DNA of 64,000 nt from Zygaena filipendulae (Eukaryota > Arthropoda > Insecta > Lepidoptera > Zygaenidae). The notes below the pieces were generated by a model. That model saw nothing but the letters and a program-made list of their open reading frames with translations. It did no database searches and was not told the DNA's origin. The translations under genes and the position numbers were made by a program. Location: the NCBI GenBank assembly GCA_907165275.2, contig OU015649.1, positions 3,564,001 to 3,628,000 on the forward strand, written 5' to 3'. Positions within the stretch are counted from its first letter, which is position 1; the number at the start of each line of letters is the position of its first letter. Positions 50,217-62,366 of the stretch are shown here, piece after piece.

Positions 50217-53200
50217 TTATTTAGTACAGGCATCGCGATTGTAAACAGGATTCGATATGTTCGTAGAAGGATTTTTGTAACATGCGTTATAGTATGTCGT
50301 GTTGAAGCCCTCGTCTAGCATTTTTTTCTCGAACTTCTTATACTCTTTCGTGTCATGCATGTCCACCAATATCTTCCAGACTACGAGCGTTACTAGACCG
50401 ATTAACAATATCGAACCAACGGTAGCTCCTATGGGTACTGAAAAAAAAGGAAACGATTTCATTTTTTATTAGACGCTGCTAGCTGTGCCCCGCGTTTTCG
50501 CCCGTATGATTTTCGGAATTCCCGCGGGCACTCTAAAGTGAGCTAATTTACTCCTTATAACATCAGATAATTATAATTAGCCGTAAAAGTCCCGTCAAAA
50601 TCAGTCCAACCGGTTCGGAGATTCACCCGCGTGAGTTTCGGAATTCCCGCGGGAACTACAAACTTCTTTTATTCTTCTACTCCTTACATACACAACAAAA
50701 GAGAATTTCAGAAGGTGTTACGGAAAGATGTAGTCATATTTGAAGATTGTGATCTGACAATCTTATACAATAATTTGACCGTGATTTTTAGCTCAAAAAA
50801 CTTTCCTCAGAATTTCATAACCAAAATAAAAAATATTTTCTTCGACCACTTCCGCAACAAAATAAACATGTCACATCACAGGATAGGTCACCAGCTGGGC
50901 GTAGCTGACGGGTTCAAGATCATTTGATGCAATTTATAACCGTTGAAGTGCAGAGTCAAGTTAATAACAGCGAACCTAGCAAATTTTAGGAACGCTTATT
51001 TTATGGTACCGGTTCAGTTACTAGTTCCAAATCATCGTAGATGATAATGTGACAAGATCTTCAAATATGACTACACCTTTCTGTAACATTCTGTAGATTA
51101 CACGTGGAACATTAGTTTGATTTAAAATTCCGTAGAAGATTGAAGCACAAAAAAAACACAGCCTAATGCAGAACCTCCTCCTTTTTAAAAGTCGGTTAAA
51201 AACAACCGATGTGAGCGTGAGCAGTGCGTGATGGGCAAGAATCCGTGTTTTAGATTAATAAAAAATTAACACGTATAGGTACTATTTATCCTCTTAAAAA
51301 TCATTAAATACGTGTCTCCTATTTTTTTACTAACTGACGGACTAAATAGAATTTTGATTTGTATACATCATGCCCATTACGTTCTCGCTGAGAAATATAG
51401 CAGCTGTTTCTATCCCTCTCGAAGAACCATGACTATACATGCGCTGAATGTGGTTCTGTGGATTATTACTAGTAACTAGCTGTTCCCCCGCGGTTTCACC
51501 TGCAGTAATTTCGGAGTTCCCGCGGGAATTCCGCAATAAAAAGTACCCTGTGACACTCAGGATCACTGTAGAATTATATTGGTAAAATAATTTTCAAAAT
51601 CGGTTCAGTAGATCCAGCGATTACCCCCTACAACGTCACAATCAAACTCACAAACTTTACCCCTTTATTATTGGTAAAGATGGGGTCCTTACAAAGTTAC
51701 AACTAGTGCCCCTCGTTTTAAAAAATATTATCTTTTATTTTATGATGTAGCTAGTGCAGCTACGTACCTATATACCTATTATCTGTACTATAATAAAAGA
51801 GTAGAATCCGCGATTCTGTACATTGAATATTTTTACCTAAAATTGAGAGTAGTGATAAAAGAAGAGTCACCAAGCACAAAAAAGTTTTTAAAATTCTTTT
51901 CTGTTTGTCTGTCTGTCTATCTGTCTGTCTGTTCGTGATAATCTCCAAATCTAATGAACAGATTGTCATGCGATTTTCACAGGTAGATTAAGCTTAGCCT
52001 GGAGCTACATAATTATTATAGGCTTTGTTTCATTGTGGATGTCGGGAAAAAAGGTTGTTGTATAAAAACCTTTCGCGCGGGTGAAACCGCGGGGCACAGC
52101 TAGTTTTTAATAGTAAGCTTCGAGACTTGATACCTCCTCTGGCACTATTTTCCTTAAAATATTATACGTGGATGTCCAATGTTAATACAGTTACTATATT
52201 TAGATACTTCGAGGATAATAAGAGCGATACATGGCGACCTCGCGTTAGCACAATGGTCGTCACACCCCATGCACTAATCAATAGGTTCCGGGTTCCATTC
52301 CCGGCAGGGGTGGACTTTATGTGATAGACGCAGGATTCCACTTTCCAGTCTATAGGGTAGCTGTTCCCCGCGGTTTCACCCGCGTTAATTTCAGAGTTCC
52401 CGCGGGAATTCCGGGACAAAAAGTACCCTATGTCCTTCTCTGTACTCCTAACAATGTGTATTCAAAATTTCATGTCGATCAGTTGAGTCGTTAAGGCGTG
52501 AAAGCGTAACAGACAGACAGAGTTAATTTCACATTAACAGCATGAAAATCCGTTCGATAAAAGGATTCGAGAGGAAGATTATACGTAGGTGCAGTTTATC
52601 CTGTAATTCCAGCGGGAACTCCGAAATTATCGCGGGTGAAACCGCGGGAGACGGCCGGTAAAAAAAAAAAAAAAAAAACTTACTCCATATGTTCAACGGT
52701 GCGGGCAAATTTCTCTCCCTTTGAATGATCAAATGCAGAGTACTGTTTTTATAGTCGTATTTGAACACGACAACGCCGCCGTCGCCGCTCAGGGTCGCGT
52801 TGCACTCTTTCAAGTGTTTGTATTTCGTATTAATTTCGGTTCGGTTGACGAATTCGATGTCGGCCGTCTGATTGAATCTGTCGTCGCACACGGTTTGATT
52901 TTGTTCGTAGTTGCACACGATGTAAGGCCTCAGCTCCTCGCACCGCTGCGTGACGCACTCGTCACAGACGTCGCAGAACGCGCCCGAATAGTCTCTCTTG
53001 TCGTCGCTGCTGTTTTTATAGCAGACGCACTCACCGCATACGCATTCGCCATTGCCAGAGCATACCTATTAACGTTAAAACGTTGTACCTAGATGCACAG
53101 TTCGAATTAAATAAAATTCGTACTTATGCATACGACATAACGCTGTTGTTATTGCAACTTTTTTTCTTCGTTTTTAGCATAAATTAACTATAGATAACAT

Positions 53201-56200
53201 GTAGGCGGGGCAGCGCGCTAATCGGTAGGTATTTTGTTATTTTTAACTTTTTAGTTATGTGGTTTTGGAAGTCGGTTTTAACTTTTTTGTTAAATTTTAT
53301 TTAAGTATTTCTTTTAAATGAGTCGGTTTGTAATTTATCTAGGTTACAATAGTCTAATGTCAACTGTTCATCACCTTTTACAAAATATTGCTTTTGCCGA
53401 TGCAGGGACGTTAATTGTTGAGGAGATCTCCTGGTAAATCACCATCAGTTCCACTTCGTCATATACATTGTGACGAGCATAAATTGTTTAGGAACCATAT
53501 TAAAGTTAACAAATCGGAACTCGTGAAATACCTATTATTGAGTAGTTCCGATGACCATCTGTGGTCTCCATCATCAGTTTCACTTCTTCAAATTTTACTT
53601 TCCGAAAGCAAATAAACGATTTTCTATAAAAAATACCCATATTTGCTATAGGTATGCCTTTAATTTTTAAAGAACTCCCTCTCCCATCATCCTATCCCGA
53701 TTTGGTGGCAATGGTGGCAAATGGACCACCTTGGGAGTATACCCTTTCAAACAAAAAAATATTTTTAAATCGGTTCAACCGTCTTCGAGTAATTGGTAAT
53801 CAAAGTACATTAAAAAAAACATACATACAGCCGAATGCAGAACCTCCCCCTTTTTGGAAGTCGGTTAAAAAAGTCAAGATCGGCTCAGTCGTTTGGGAGC
53901 TTTGATGTCACAGACAGACACACAGATACACGCGTTAATCTTTTGCTACTTCCTACTGCTACTAATATAATACTTCTACTTCTTTCAGTTTCCACTAATA
54001 ATACTGACTTAAAGATCACTTCCCTAAAAATAGGTATGTACCTAGTTTCTATAATTTTCGATTTTTTACACTGGTAACTCCGAAAATCGGATCATAGGTT
54101 GTAGATACACGATTTTCAACTTATACGTAACTTATCTTACCTTATCGGAGAGAGAAGCAATACACGTACTGTTGCTGACTGGGCACGAGCAATCGCTGTT
54201 CTTCCATTCTTTGTCACATACACACTTCTCTTCAATACATGTGCCTCGGCCTGAGCAAATTTCGCCACCGAAGGGCGGGCAATTACTGTTGTCGTATTCA
54301 CAGTGAGAGCCGCTAAATCCAAAATTACATAGACATTCCCCACACCTGCATTAGAACATGTAAATATTAAATGAAGTCTTGACCACAGAAGAGATACAAA
54401 CGGGAAATAATTTTGTATGAAAATAATTGAAGACCATTGGCGTCGCGTCGGTCGATCTCACACACAAAACTATTTTATTTATTTATTTATAAGATACAAA
54501 ACATAGTGCAAACTATTATGTCTATTGTAATGAAATATGCAAAACCTTATTTCGTTGCATATTTTATTTATTAAGGGTGTTTTCTACATTGACTGTGTGT
54601 GGAAAGTTGCAGCAAATACTGCAAATACCTAATGGGTTTATTACACCTAACGAGCACAGTGGCGAGTCAGCGAAGTGGGTACTCGGCCTAGTAAACAGAT
54701 TGGGATTCTAGTGACTCTCTCGCCTTTCTGCTCGACCAGCCGAGCCATGGCCGACTCGTTAAAGTGTTTATGCCAACCACCACTCGGCCGAGGACACTGA
54801 CTCGCCACTGTACTTGTTAGGTGTAATCAACACATCAATTTGAGATGCCAATAAAGTTTCGCGAAGTCATGAGCCTTTGCTCATAACTGCGATACTACAT
54901 AGCCTCTATAATCAGTTAATATAATATACACACCGGCAGAATTAGCGGAACATAAAAAGGCAGAGTATATAAATAATTACGTATATATATTAAAACAAAT
55001 TATTATCAGGCATGAAGTAATAAACTAATATACATCTTTTAACATCGACTTTAAGAAGTTTTTAGTTAAATTTTATTAAAAGTAATCAAAATTAAAAAAA
55101 AATAAAAAAGTCTCTAGTTTGTGAGAACTCAGACAATGTTGCAAATAAAAGTTGAATCACGAAGGGGAAACATACGTTATTAATCGTTCATTTATTTAGT
55201 GTTAAAATCACAGTAATCTTTAATTTGCAACATTATTTGTGTACCCACAAATTAGAGAAAAAGTGTTTTTTTTATTATTATTTTAAATAAAATTTAATAA
55301 TTTAATTACAAACTTTTAAAGTGTTAAAAGATGTATATTAATTTATTACTTCACGTCTAATTATTATTTGTTTTAATATATATACGTAACTATTTCTATA
55401 CTCTGCCTTTTTATGTTCCGCTAATTCTGCCGGTGTGTATATAACAATAATAATAATATAACAATAATAATAATATAACAATAATCCACTTCACAACACA
55501 CAGATCTACTTGATCCCACCATTGATATCCCACAGTAAGCTAATATCAGGGCTAGGCAGTATTTGAATTATTTGTAATTAAAATACGTATTTGAAATACA
55601 AATACGTAATTTGTATTTGTATTTCAATTACTTCCTATAAATGTAATTTGTAATTGGTATTTAAAATACCTGGCGCTGAGTTATTTTGTAGTTAGTATTT
55701 CAAATACTATGGCTTCAAACAACATTAAAGGAGAATACATTAATTTAGCGATCTTATTAATGGGTGCATTCTGCAGAAAATATAGCGCTATTGCTTCGGG
55801 CTACGTCGGTAACCCTTAGTTTCTCTGCGGATTTCCTCATTTCTGATTCGATCCCGCAACAAAAGTCCCAGTATAATCCTGTCCTACCCTTTGGATGACC
55901 TTGAGGCTTCTTATAAGGTCCATAGTAAGCGACCACGTATCGAAGATGTTTTTTTTTATGCTATAGGGGGCAAACGGGCAAGTGGTTCACCTGATGGTAA
56001 GTGATTACCGCCGCCCATGGACATCTGCAACACCAGAAGGCATGCAGGTGCGTTGCCGACCTGGAATGGGGATGGGAACTGGCTTATATATTTAATAATA
56101 ATATTAGAACTAAACTTACATGCAGTTTCCTCGTCCGTTACACGGCAATATATCATCGGCTGACATTTTACATTTAACTGAATCCCCTGTTTCCACGTCA

Positions 56201-59200
56201 TCTCCGAAACAATCGCATGTTTTGCCGTATCTGAAAAACAAGGGTGTAAGAAATTCATCACAGCCCACAGACATTGGGCGACTATGCATTTTGCGAACTT
56301 CAAGCAGTTTACAATATGCCTACATAGACTGGTAGATAGAAACATGAAGATTGTGTCGTGAATTATAATATAATACCTTAGTCCTATACTTTATAGGTAC
56401 GTCATCGAAATTTTGTTTACAGAGTGTAATTTTAAACGAGGGGCATATTCAGGTTTTTGATCATTCATGCTTGAAACAGAGAATGCTAATAATCAAGATA
56501 GCGGCGCGTAGGGAACGTGAAGTTCTAACGCTATTTGAAACATTAGTTGCCGTGTTTCGGAACGCAGCATAGGTTTTGATTCTACTACATTCCAGTAGAT
56601 ATACACTGACAGGTTGGTCCATCCGCACTACCGATCCCGTTTAGACTGAATTCCTATTTGGTTGATGCATTCAAGGTAACCTCCGTTGGTGGTTGGGTCC
56701 GGTCGAGCACAGGTCGGAGTGCTCGTAAATACAATACAGAGGCATTTTCTGTCCTCAACATTATTCAAAATGCCCACCGTTTGTAAATGGACAAATAACA
56801 CAATTTGAGTGGAGTTGAAAAACTTTATTTGACACAATACATGGAGAATTAGAGCACACATTAATCAACATAAAAGTATGAATGAGCGACCGCTTTCCAA
56901 CCGCCAAACGATCAGAAAATATGCCCGCGACATACATATTTCCAGCTGGCTCCACGCGGTTCCACTCGCCTGTCGCCCCTCAAGAGTTACTAAAACACTA
57001 AAATGTATGTGTCTTTCTTCTTTAAAGGAAAAACCTTAATAACGATTTCAATGACTCTAATTTCTTTACGAGCTTTCTGACCCCATAGATCTTTTTTTTA
57101 GTGAGTGTTCTAATTTCAGCAGTTTCAGCTGGACGTTCGTGATGGTCAGTGCGAATTTTTTTTATAATTAAAATACCTATAAAAAAATGGAGATTTTTAT
57201 CAGGTGTTTAAATTTATCCATTAAAATTTCACATCAATTTTTTTTCTGAATTTTCAACTTACCGTTTTTCATCACATTTACAAACACCACATTGGTGAAT
57301 ACCGTTGTTGTTGCATCTTTCTGATTTAGTAACGTTATCCGACTTTTCACAGTCACAATGGCAAAGTAAATTAAGCTCGACTTCCAATACCTCACTTAAA
57401 CCACCTAACAGAATTTTGACGGTTTCTTTGTCATCTTTGTTCGCAGAACAAGATTTTACTAACATTGTAACATTAATCGATAAAATCTCATTATTCCTTA
57501 CGGCACAATCGCTGTTGTTTTTCTTATCGCAAGCTGGATCCAGGGTTACGATTACGTTGTTTGAATGAGTGGGATTTATCGTTAGTTTACCGACCATTTT
57601 CTGTAAAATATTATCTATTTATGTCACAAGCAATATTTATATTCGTCAGTTTATAAACGCTTGCCATTTGAGGTTAAAGATAAATTGTGACAATTTAAAT
57701 AAGTACGTATTAAAATAGATTAAAACTTACTTCGTATGCACTTATAATTTGGTCCGCCAGATCTTTTTTATTTAAATCTGAATATATTGCTTCATTAATA
57801 TGCTCAATCACAGGTTCATAGATCAGCTTCTGTGATTCCAATACGCAGAATATTATAGAGAACGTCTTTTCTGACGCTACTTTATTAATTTGACTCAACG
57901 ATGGGTAATCTTGTTCTAATTCCAAATGTGAATTATTTAAGTGGCATCTCATGTCATTAGGCTTTACCGCTCCCACTATCCTGCCTTCACCAGCGATTTT
58001 GTAACTGGATTCGGTACTGGCAACTATGATACGGCGGCTGCCGTTGCGCCATTTAATCATCTCATGACAAACCATTGTCTGCATCAACGCTTCCAGAATC
58101 GCCTCAGGGTCGTCGTAATTACTCTGATTTTCGTATTTTAAACTTCCCATACCATTTTGAAATTGGCTTATATTTTTTGATAGCGACAGGTGATTTTTAA
58201 AAGTGTACGCTTTATGAAGTTTGATACTATAATAAAAAAAAAACAAATAAGTAAATAAGTGTAAAAAACAACAAAAAAACAAAAATAAATAAATAATACA
58301 CCTACTTAGTTATTTTTGGCATGAAAAGTTATTTTATAATAGCACTGATAACTTTCATCTGTTGTTCATTTGACAGCATCCTTGGTGTAGTTGTTAATAA
58401 ACCTAACTGCTACGCCAAATATCGCGAGTTTGATCCCAGCATCGGTGTAGACCATATAATAAATGAGAATGTGAGTTTGTTTGTTTGTCATGTTTTGTTT
58501 GTTTGTCATGTTGTCATGTTTTTGTCATGTTGGTGAACTTTGACTTGACTTTAGAATAAATAACGCGACAGGTATTTACTCGCTACGACTTGGCTACGAC
58601 CTCCACCGGTCAACAACCCATCTGACGCTCTGACGCTTAATATTATGCGGTGCTATTTGTTTCAAAGTGATAGCTAGCGTCATTACTTCATAAGTCTTAA
58701 TTGAAAATTACTTACTTGGCTATCGGGAAAGCTGGCTTATCCACGAAACTGCCGAAACCCAAATATACATTATTGGTTTTTCTAACAAGAGCTTTGTAAA
58801 TGTTTTCCCCTTGTTGTTGGAGTTTTTGAAAATGTTCCCTCATTGAGTAGGTCATATCCATGACGTAATAGACGTCTAGAGGATAGTTCTCTGCAGCTTT
58901 GAATTGCAGCGTGAACTGCACAGGCACTCCGGGTCTCACATTCTTATAAGCCAAGGCTTGAGGTTTGAGTTGGATATAATCCGTATCATTTGTATTGCTT
59001 TTAAACGCTTTACTTTCATTTTTGGTGATTTCTATTGCCTTCGCCTCAGATATGAACGACGAGTCGCACCATACAGCTATATCAATGTTTTTCTTAGATG
59101 CGCATCTATATTCCATATCGATATCCTCCTGTGATTTATGCAGAGAACAACTTTGCTACATTTTAAAATTAACTTTATAGCTGTCGTTACATAGATGTTA

Positions 59201-60613
59201 TTAGAATGATGATAGGTACGGTAAAAGCAGAATAATATAGTCATAATATAGTCATAATATAGTCATCAATAAGGACAGGCGTTATTTTTTGCGGTCTAAA
59301 TAAGAATAAAAAAAGGAAAAGATTGTTTGGGTTAATCTCTCGAACTTAACATTAATATCATTAGAGCCAATTATAACACACCTCCTTTTCATTTGACACT
59401 TCTTCTTCTTCTTCAATTAAGCAAATCATCAGAAGTGCAAATCTATCGCGATTTATCGCATTTAATTCTGCCAGTGTACCTACGTATTTTTAGCAATTAA
59501 AGTATGGTGAAACGCCAATGAAAGTGATAGATTGTTCCCCAAGATAAAACAGGGTTCTCTCGAAAACTAGCTTCTTTCTTGGAAAACAAAATGGCTGCTG
59601 AACGGTGGTTATTTCGTACTATCAGTGTTAACAAAATGTCAATATTTATTTATTTATTTACAAGAATATGGTAGGTACCAACATAGATACCTATATAGTA
59701 TTATATTAAAATTAATTCAACATATTGTGCCGTTTCCGGAATGCAAATGTCATCTATACATATAACAAAATTGTAACAGGTCGATGTCTGTACATGGGAG
59801 ATAAATAAGAAAAAATAAATGTGGGTGACTCTATCAGTGATATAGAAGCCAAAAATACCGTGTTTGGACGTTTGTAACTCAATCACGCAAAAACGGCTAA
59901 ACGGATTTGGATGAAATTTGGCATGAACGTTTTCAGGGGTACATAGAAGGACATAGGGTACTTTTTATCCCGGAATTCTCGCAGGAACTCCGAAATTACC
60001 GCGGGTGAAACCGCGGGGCACAGCTAGTCTTAAATAAATCTTTCATAGTATTTTGAAATGTCAGTAGATAAATAATATAAAGAGCCTAAGTGAGTACCGT
60101 TCGCATATCGCCAACAACTTAGACAGCCCACAGACTGAGGCGCTCAGCAGCACCATGTCGTTTGCGTAACTGATGTTGTTGACGCAAGTGCCGTCAATAT
60201 GGAAACCGACACGAATGCTGCTGAGCTCCTCAATCAGAGCGTTTACATACAGGTTGAAGAGCTTTGGCGAGGTCAGCCCTCCCTGCCTCACCCCACACTC
60301 CAACCTGTATGGTTCAGACAAAGTACTCGACCACCGAACAACGTTGATCTGATTGAGATACCAATATTTAAAGATTTGTATTAAGTATCTCCTGAGGCAC
60401 AGAAGGTAAATGGATAACTATGGAACTAAATAAATGAAATAAATAACAATGAATAAAAGTACTATTTGTCCTTACCCGTGAACACCAAACGCAGTTTTCT
60501 TCAGCAAAAGCGATGCAGCTTCCGCAGGTTTTGAAAGAATTGCATTTGGAAACTGCACTACTAGTAGTGTGTAAAAGAACTATTAGCAAAGTTATTATTA
60601 TTAAGCAACACAT
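50217..60613 (-). CDS. Divergent integrin beta subunit
   Basis: Exons, 5' to 3': 60613-60476, 59128-58716, 58226-57731, 57600-57263, 56230-56120, 54345-54141, 53065-52684, 50437-50217; phases fit throughout; about 768 aa, normal for beta integrins. In order: signal peptide, PSI domain (CGSC, NCVWC), the beta-A (I-like) domain with DVYYVMDMTYSM near 131-142, hybrid domain, four cysteine-rich I-EGF modules (CGVCKC, CGECLC, CVCDKEW, CGECVC), beta tail, one membrane helix (about ILLIGLVTLVVWKIL) and a short tail. It pairs with an alpha chain to bind ligand at the cell surface. Odd points: the MIDAS-type motif is D-x-T-x-S (137/139/141), the ADMIDAS position reads REH, the specificity-determining loop with its Cys pair is absent after FVDKPAFPIAN, and only the second tail motif (NPVY) is a true NPxY. 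It is probably one of the fast-evolving insect beta chains, such as a blood-cell or beta-nu-like type. Confidence 0.92.
51258..51355. mobile_element. AGTCCGTC-family element, fragment
   Basis: Keeps AAATACGTGTCTCC and AACTGACGGACTAAATAG, the right end of the family. Lies in the last intron of the integrin gene. Confidence 0.45.
51475..51670 (-). mobile_element. Helitron-like copy in the integrin intron
   Basis: CTAGCTGTTCCCCCGCGGTTT hairpin end, followed by the GGAATTCCGCAATAAAAAG body. Orientation is the same as the gene. Confidence 0.55.
51786..52103 (+). mobile_element. Helitron-like element, long subfamily
   Basis: Same body as the tandem copies at 17813 and 18129 but in the opposite orientation. 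It starts TACTATAATAAAAGAG and ends GCGGGTGAAACCGCGGGG, then CACAGCTAG. Confidence 0.65.
52232..52352 (+). mobile_element. tRNA-derived SINE head
   Basis: Box A-like CGCGTTAGCACAATGG and box B GGTTCCATTCC at about 52291-52302, then GGGGTGGACTTTATGTGAT. It shares its head with the SINE at 16333 and is cut by a Helitron-like copy at 52355. Confidence 0.6.
52355..52525 (-). mobile_element. Helitron-like copy joined to the SINE
   Basis: TAGCTGTTCCCCGCGGTTTC with the CCGCGG hairpin, then GGAATTCCGGGACAAAAAG and GTGAAAGCGTAACAGACAG. A second inverted partial copy follows to about 52660. In the last integrin intron. Confidence 0.55.
53222..53872 (-). mobile_element. Dispersed element, reversed copy of 26241-26860
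   Basis: Reads GGAAGTCGGTTTTAAC near the left and ends CCCCCTTTTTGGAAGTCGG. It shares TTACAATAGTCTAATGTCAA with the 26.7-kb copy. It sits in the integrin intron between exons 6 and 7. Confidence 0.65.
54641..54826. mobile_element. MITE with TTACACCTAA inverted ends
   Basis: Left TTACACCTAACGAGCACAGT matches the reverse complement of the right end (ACTGTACTTGTTAGGTGTAA), with one substitution, for about 30 bases. The middle is GC-rich. Inside an integrin intron. Confidence 0.7.
54925..55441. mobile_element. Long-TIR MITE, about 517 bp
   Basis: CACCGGCAGAATTAGCGGAA and over 100 further bases are mirrored at the right end (TTCCGCTAATTCTGCCGGTG). Bounded by TA-rich flanks. Only 99 bases from the preceding MITE. 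No ORF. Confidence 0.8.
55812..55935 (-). pseudogene. LINE ORF2 fragment
   Basis: Minus-strand reading resembles GTFVAGSNQK-type frames but keeps the block matching LRDRIRNEEIRR found at 32598. It is short and frameshifted. In the integrin intron. Confidence 0.5.
55948..56085. repeat. Dispersed repeat with GGCAAACGGGCAAGTGG
   Basis: Contains GGTTCACCTGATGGTAAGTG and GGTGCGTTGCCGACCTGG, after a T-run. A decayed relative is at about 62100-62155 (TCATAGGGGGCATACTTACT). It is repeated in this window and looks like a short interspersed element; the class is unsure. Confidence 0.5.
58321..58470 (+). CDS. Possible first exon of a secreted protein (nested, opposite strand)
   Basis: Within integrin intron 2, on the other strand. 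The ATG at 58321 opens 50 codons with a good signal peptide (MKSYFIIALITFICCSF) and a polar stretch (NKPNCYAKYREFDPSIG), then AAT followed by gtgagt, a strong donor in phase 0. I could not find a following exon, so it may be chance or a fragment of a gene. Confidence 0.3.
59876..60027 (+). mobile_element. Helitron-like 3' part in integrin intron 1
   Basis: Body with TTTTCAGGGGTACATAGAAG and GGAATTCTCGCAGGAAC, then GCGGGTGAAACCGCGGGG and CACAGCTAG. Confidence 0.55.
60061..60385 (-). pseudogene. Reverse transcriptase fragment of a non-LTR retrotransposon
   Basis: Minus-strand reading has ECGVRQGGLTSPKLFNLYV, the conserved RT block, then SYANDMVLLS in place of the usual YADDM. Upstream codons (YWYLNQINVVRW) also fit. 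It is a truncated piece in integrin intron 1, reading with the host gene, with Asp changed to Asn in the catalytic box. Inactive. Confidence 0.8.
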
Positions 60614-61093
60614 TTTAAAAATTTTATTATGAACAAATTTGAAACGTGCGACACAGGAGACACCGCAAAATATAACTGGATTGTTTGAGCAATATTATTT
60701 CGAATAAATGACTGTTCAGGAAAATTTACATAAGATAGGTACCTACGTTTATAAGGTAAACGTTTGTAAGTTGAACAGCGTCCCATCATGCATTTTGAGG
60801 GTTCCGTACCTCAAAAGGAAAAAAAATTGAACCCTTATAGGATCACTTTGTTGTCCGTCTGTCTGCCAAGATCCTTTATCTCGGGAACTTACTAAGAACT
60901 ACGAAATTTGGCAAGTAATATCGTCGTCGTATTGCATATCGTACAAGTACAGGGAAAAATCTGAAAATTGATTAGTAATTTTTAATAAAATCGTAAAAAA
61001 TAAGGTCTTTATTTAAAGAAGGCACGTAATCAATCGAGGTTAAGCAAAGAAATGCGCGGTCATAATGGGCATGTTGACTAATTTTTATTTTTT

Positions 61094-61352
61094 AGTCCGT
61101 CTTGTAGATTATTAAAAAATATTGGACACGTATTTTTTCTTTTTTTTCGTAATCAAAAAATAACGGCGATATATTGAGTTGAAATTTCGCGTGACGTCAC
61201 TATTCTGACAGTTTGTATGGCGGTTTTGCGGTTAGTGACGTCACGACCTCCTCATCCTAAACTTTAAAGCGCTTTATCTCTGTATATTTTAATTTATTTA
61301 AAAAAGCAAAAAATACGTGTCTATTGTTTTTTTATTTTCTAACTGACGGACT
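61094..61352. mobile_element. AGTCCGTC-family TIR element, well preserved
   Basis: AGTCCGTCTTGTAGATT and ACACGTATTTTTTC on the left; AAATACGTGTCTATTG and AACTGACGGACT on the right. The middle contains two TGACGTCAC-like stretches. Use this copy as the reference for the family. Confidence 0.7.
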
Positions 61353-62244
61353 AATTACAATTTTGATTTTCAATAGTAGTCAACATCCCTATTGTATGGG
61401 TACCAAATTTTTCTGTACCTACTCTAGCTTTAGTGTTGCTGGGTCGGTAAAGCAGTACTAGACACTCATTTTTCACTCCCTGAAAACACGGATAAAACTA
61501 TGTTTCCTGAAAATGAAACCTAGCTAGATCGATTAACGCGCCCCCGAAACCTCCTGCGAAACCTCCTGCATAGTAGGTATAGGTAATAAATTTCATGAAA
61601 TCGTTCAAAGGTAGTAGATTTATAAAAATGTAATTAAGTTAAACATCTATATAAATAAAAATTATTCGCCGAAATGTATATGATCGCCTAACTCTCAAAC
61701 GGCTGCACCAAGTTGGATAAGCTACTTTCTTCCTGCGGGAATTACGAAACTCACGCGGGTGAATTTCCGAAGGGTTGGACCGATTTTGACGCGACTTTCA
61801 CTGCGAATTAGCTGATGTTATAAGGAGTCAATTAGGCTACTTTGCAGTTCGTCCCGAAATTCACACGGGTGAAACCGCAAGGCATAGCTCGTTCATAATA
61901 AAACGATCTGCCAATATGGCGATATCGTAAACGCCTAGACTATAGCTTAACGCAATAATGTTTTAAAACATTTTTCTTTTACATTACTCATACTCGGAAA
62001 GTAGGTCTGAAGTTGCCTGAGAAGCGGGTTGAAAGTAACACTTTTCAGCCCTAGGGAGAATCGCTTTCAACTGACAGCTGAATACTGCAGAAACTCAAGT
62101 TTTTTTTTTTATGTCATAGGGGGCATACTTACTGGCCAGTAGCACACCTAATGGTTGATTTATGTAAAATAAAATTAACTAATTTTTTTCTTAGGTAATT
62201 CCTATTTTTATTTTGACTTTCCTTGCATTCGTAATGAAAAGCAC

Positions 62245-62366
62245 AGTGTTATCCTCGGGAGAAAGACTTATTTAGTCCCTCGATCTATTGGCGCCCTCGC
62301 TACGCCCTCCCAAACCCCGTCTCGGGACTAAATAAGTTACTTTCACCCCTAGGATAACAATGTACT
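62245..62366. mobile_element. Small TIR element (GTTATCC ends)
   Basis: Left AGTGTTATCCTCGGGAGAAAG through TTATTTAGTCCC is mirrored on the right by GGGACTAAATAAGTTAC and AGGATAACAATGTACT. About 120 bp. Its CTCGCTACGC core recalls the 597-bp tandem unit. Confidence 0.6.

Noticed and set aside
52721..53092. 123-codon plus ORF
   Set aside because: Antisense to integrin exon 7, whose Cys pattern on the minus strand is unmistakable.
58227..58715. A missing microexon in integrin intron 2
   Set aside because: I read the minus strand in three frames over the parts I checked and saw no integrin-like N-P-C segment; the flanking phases already match.
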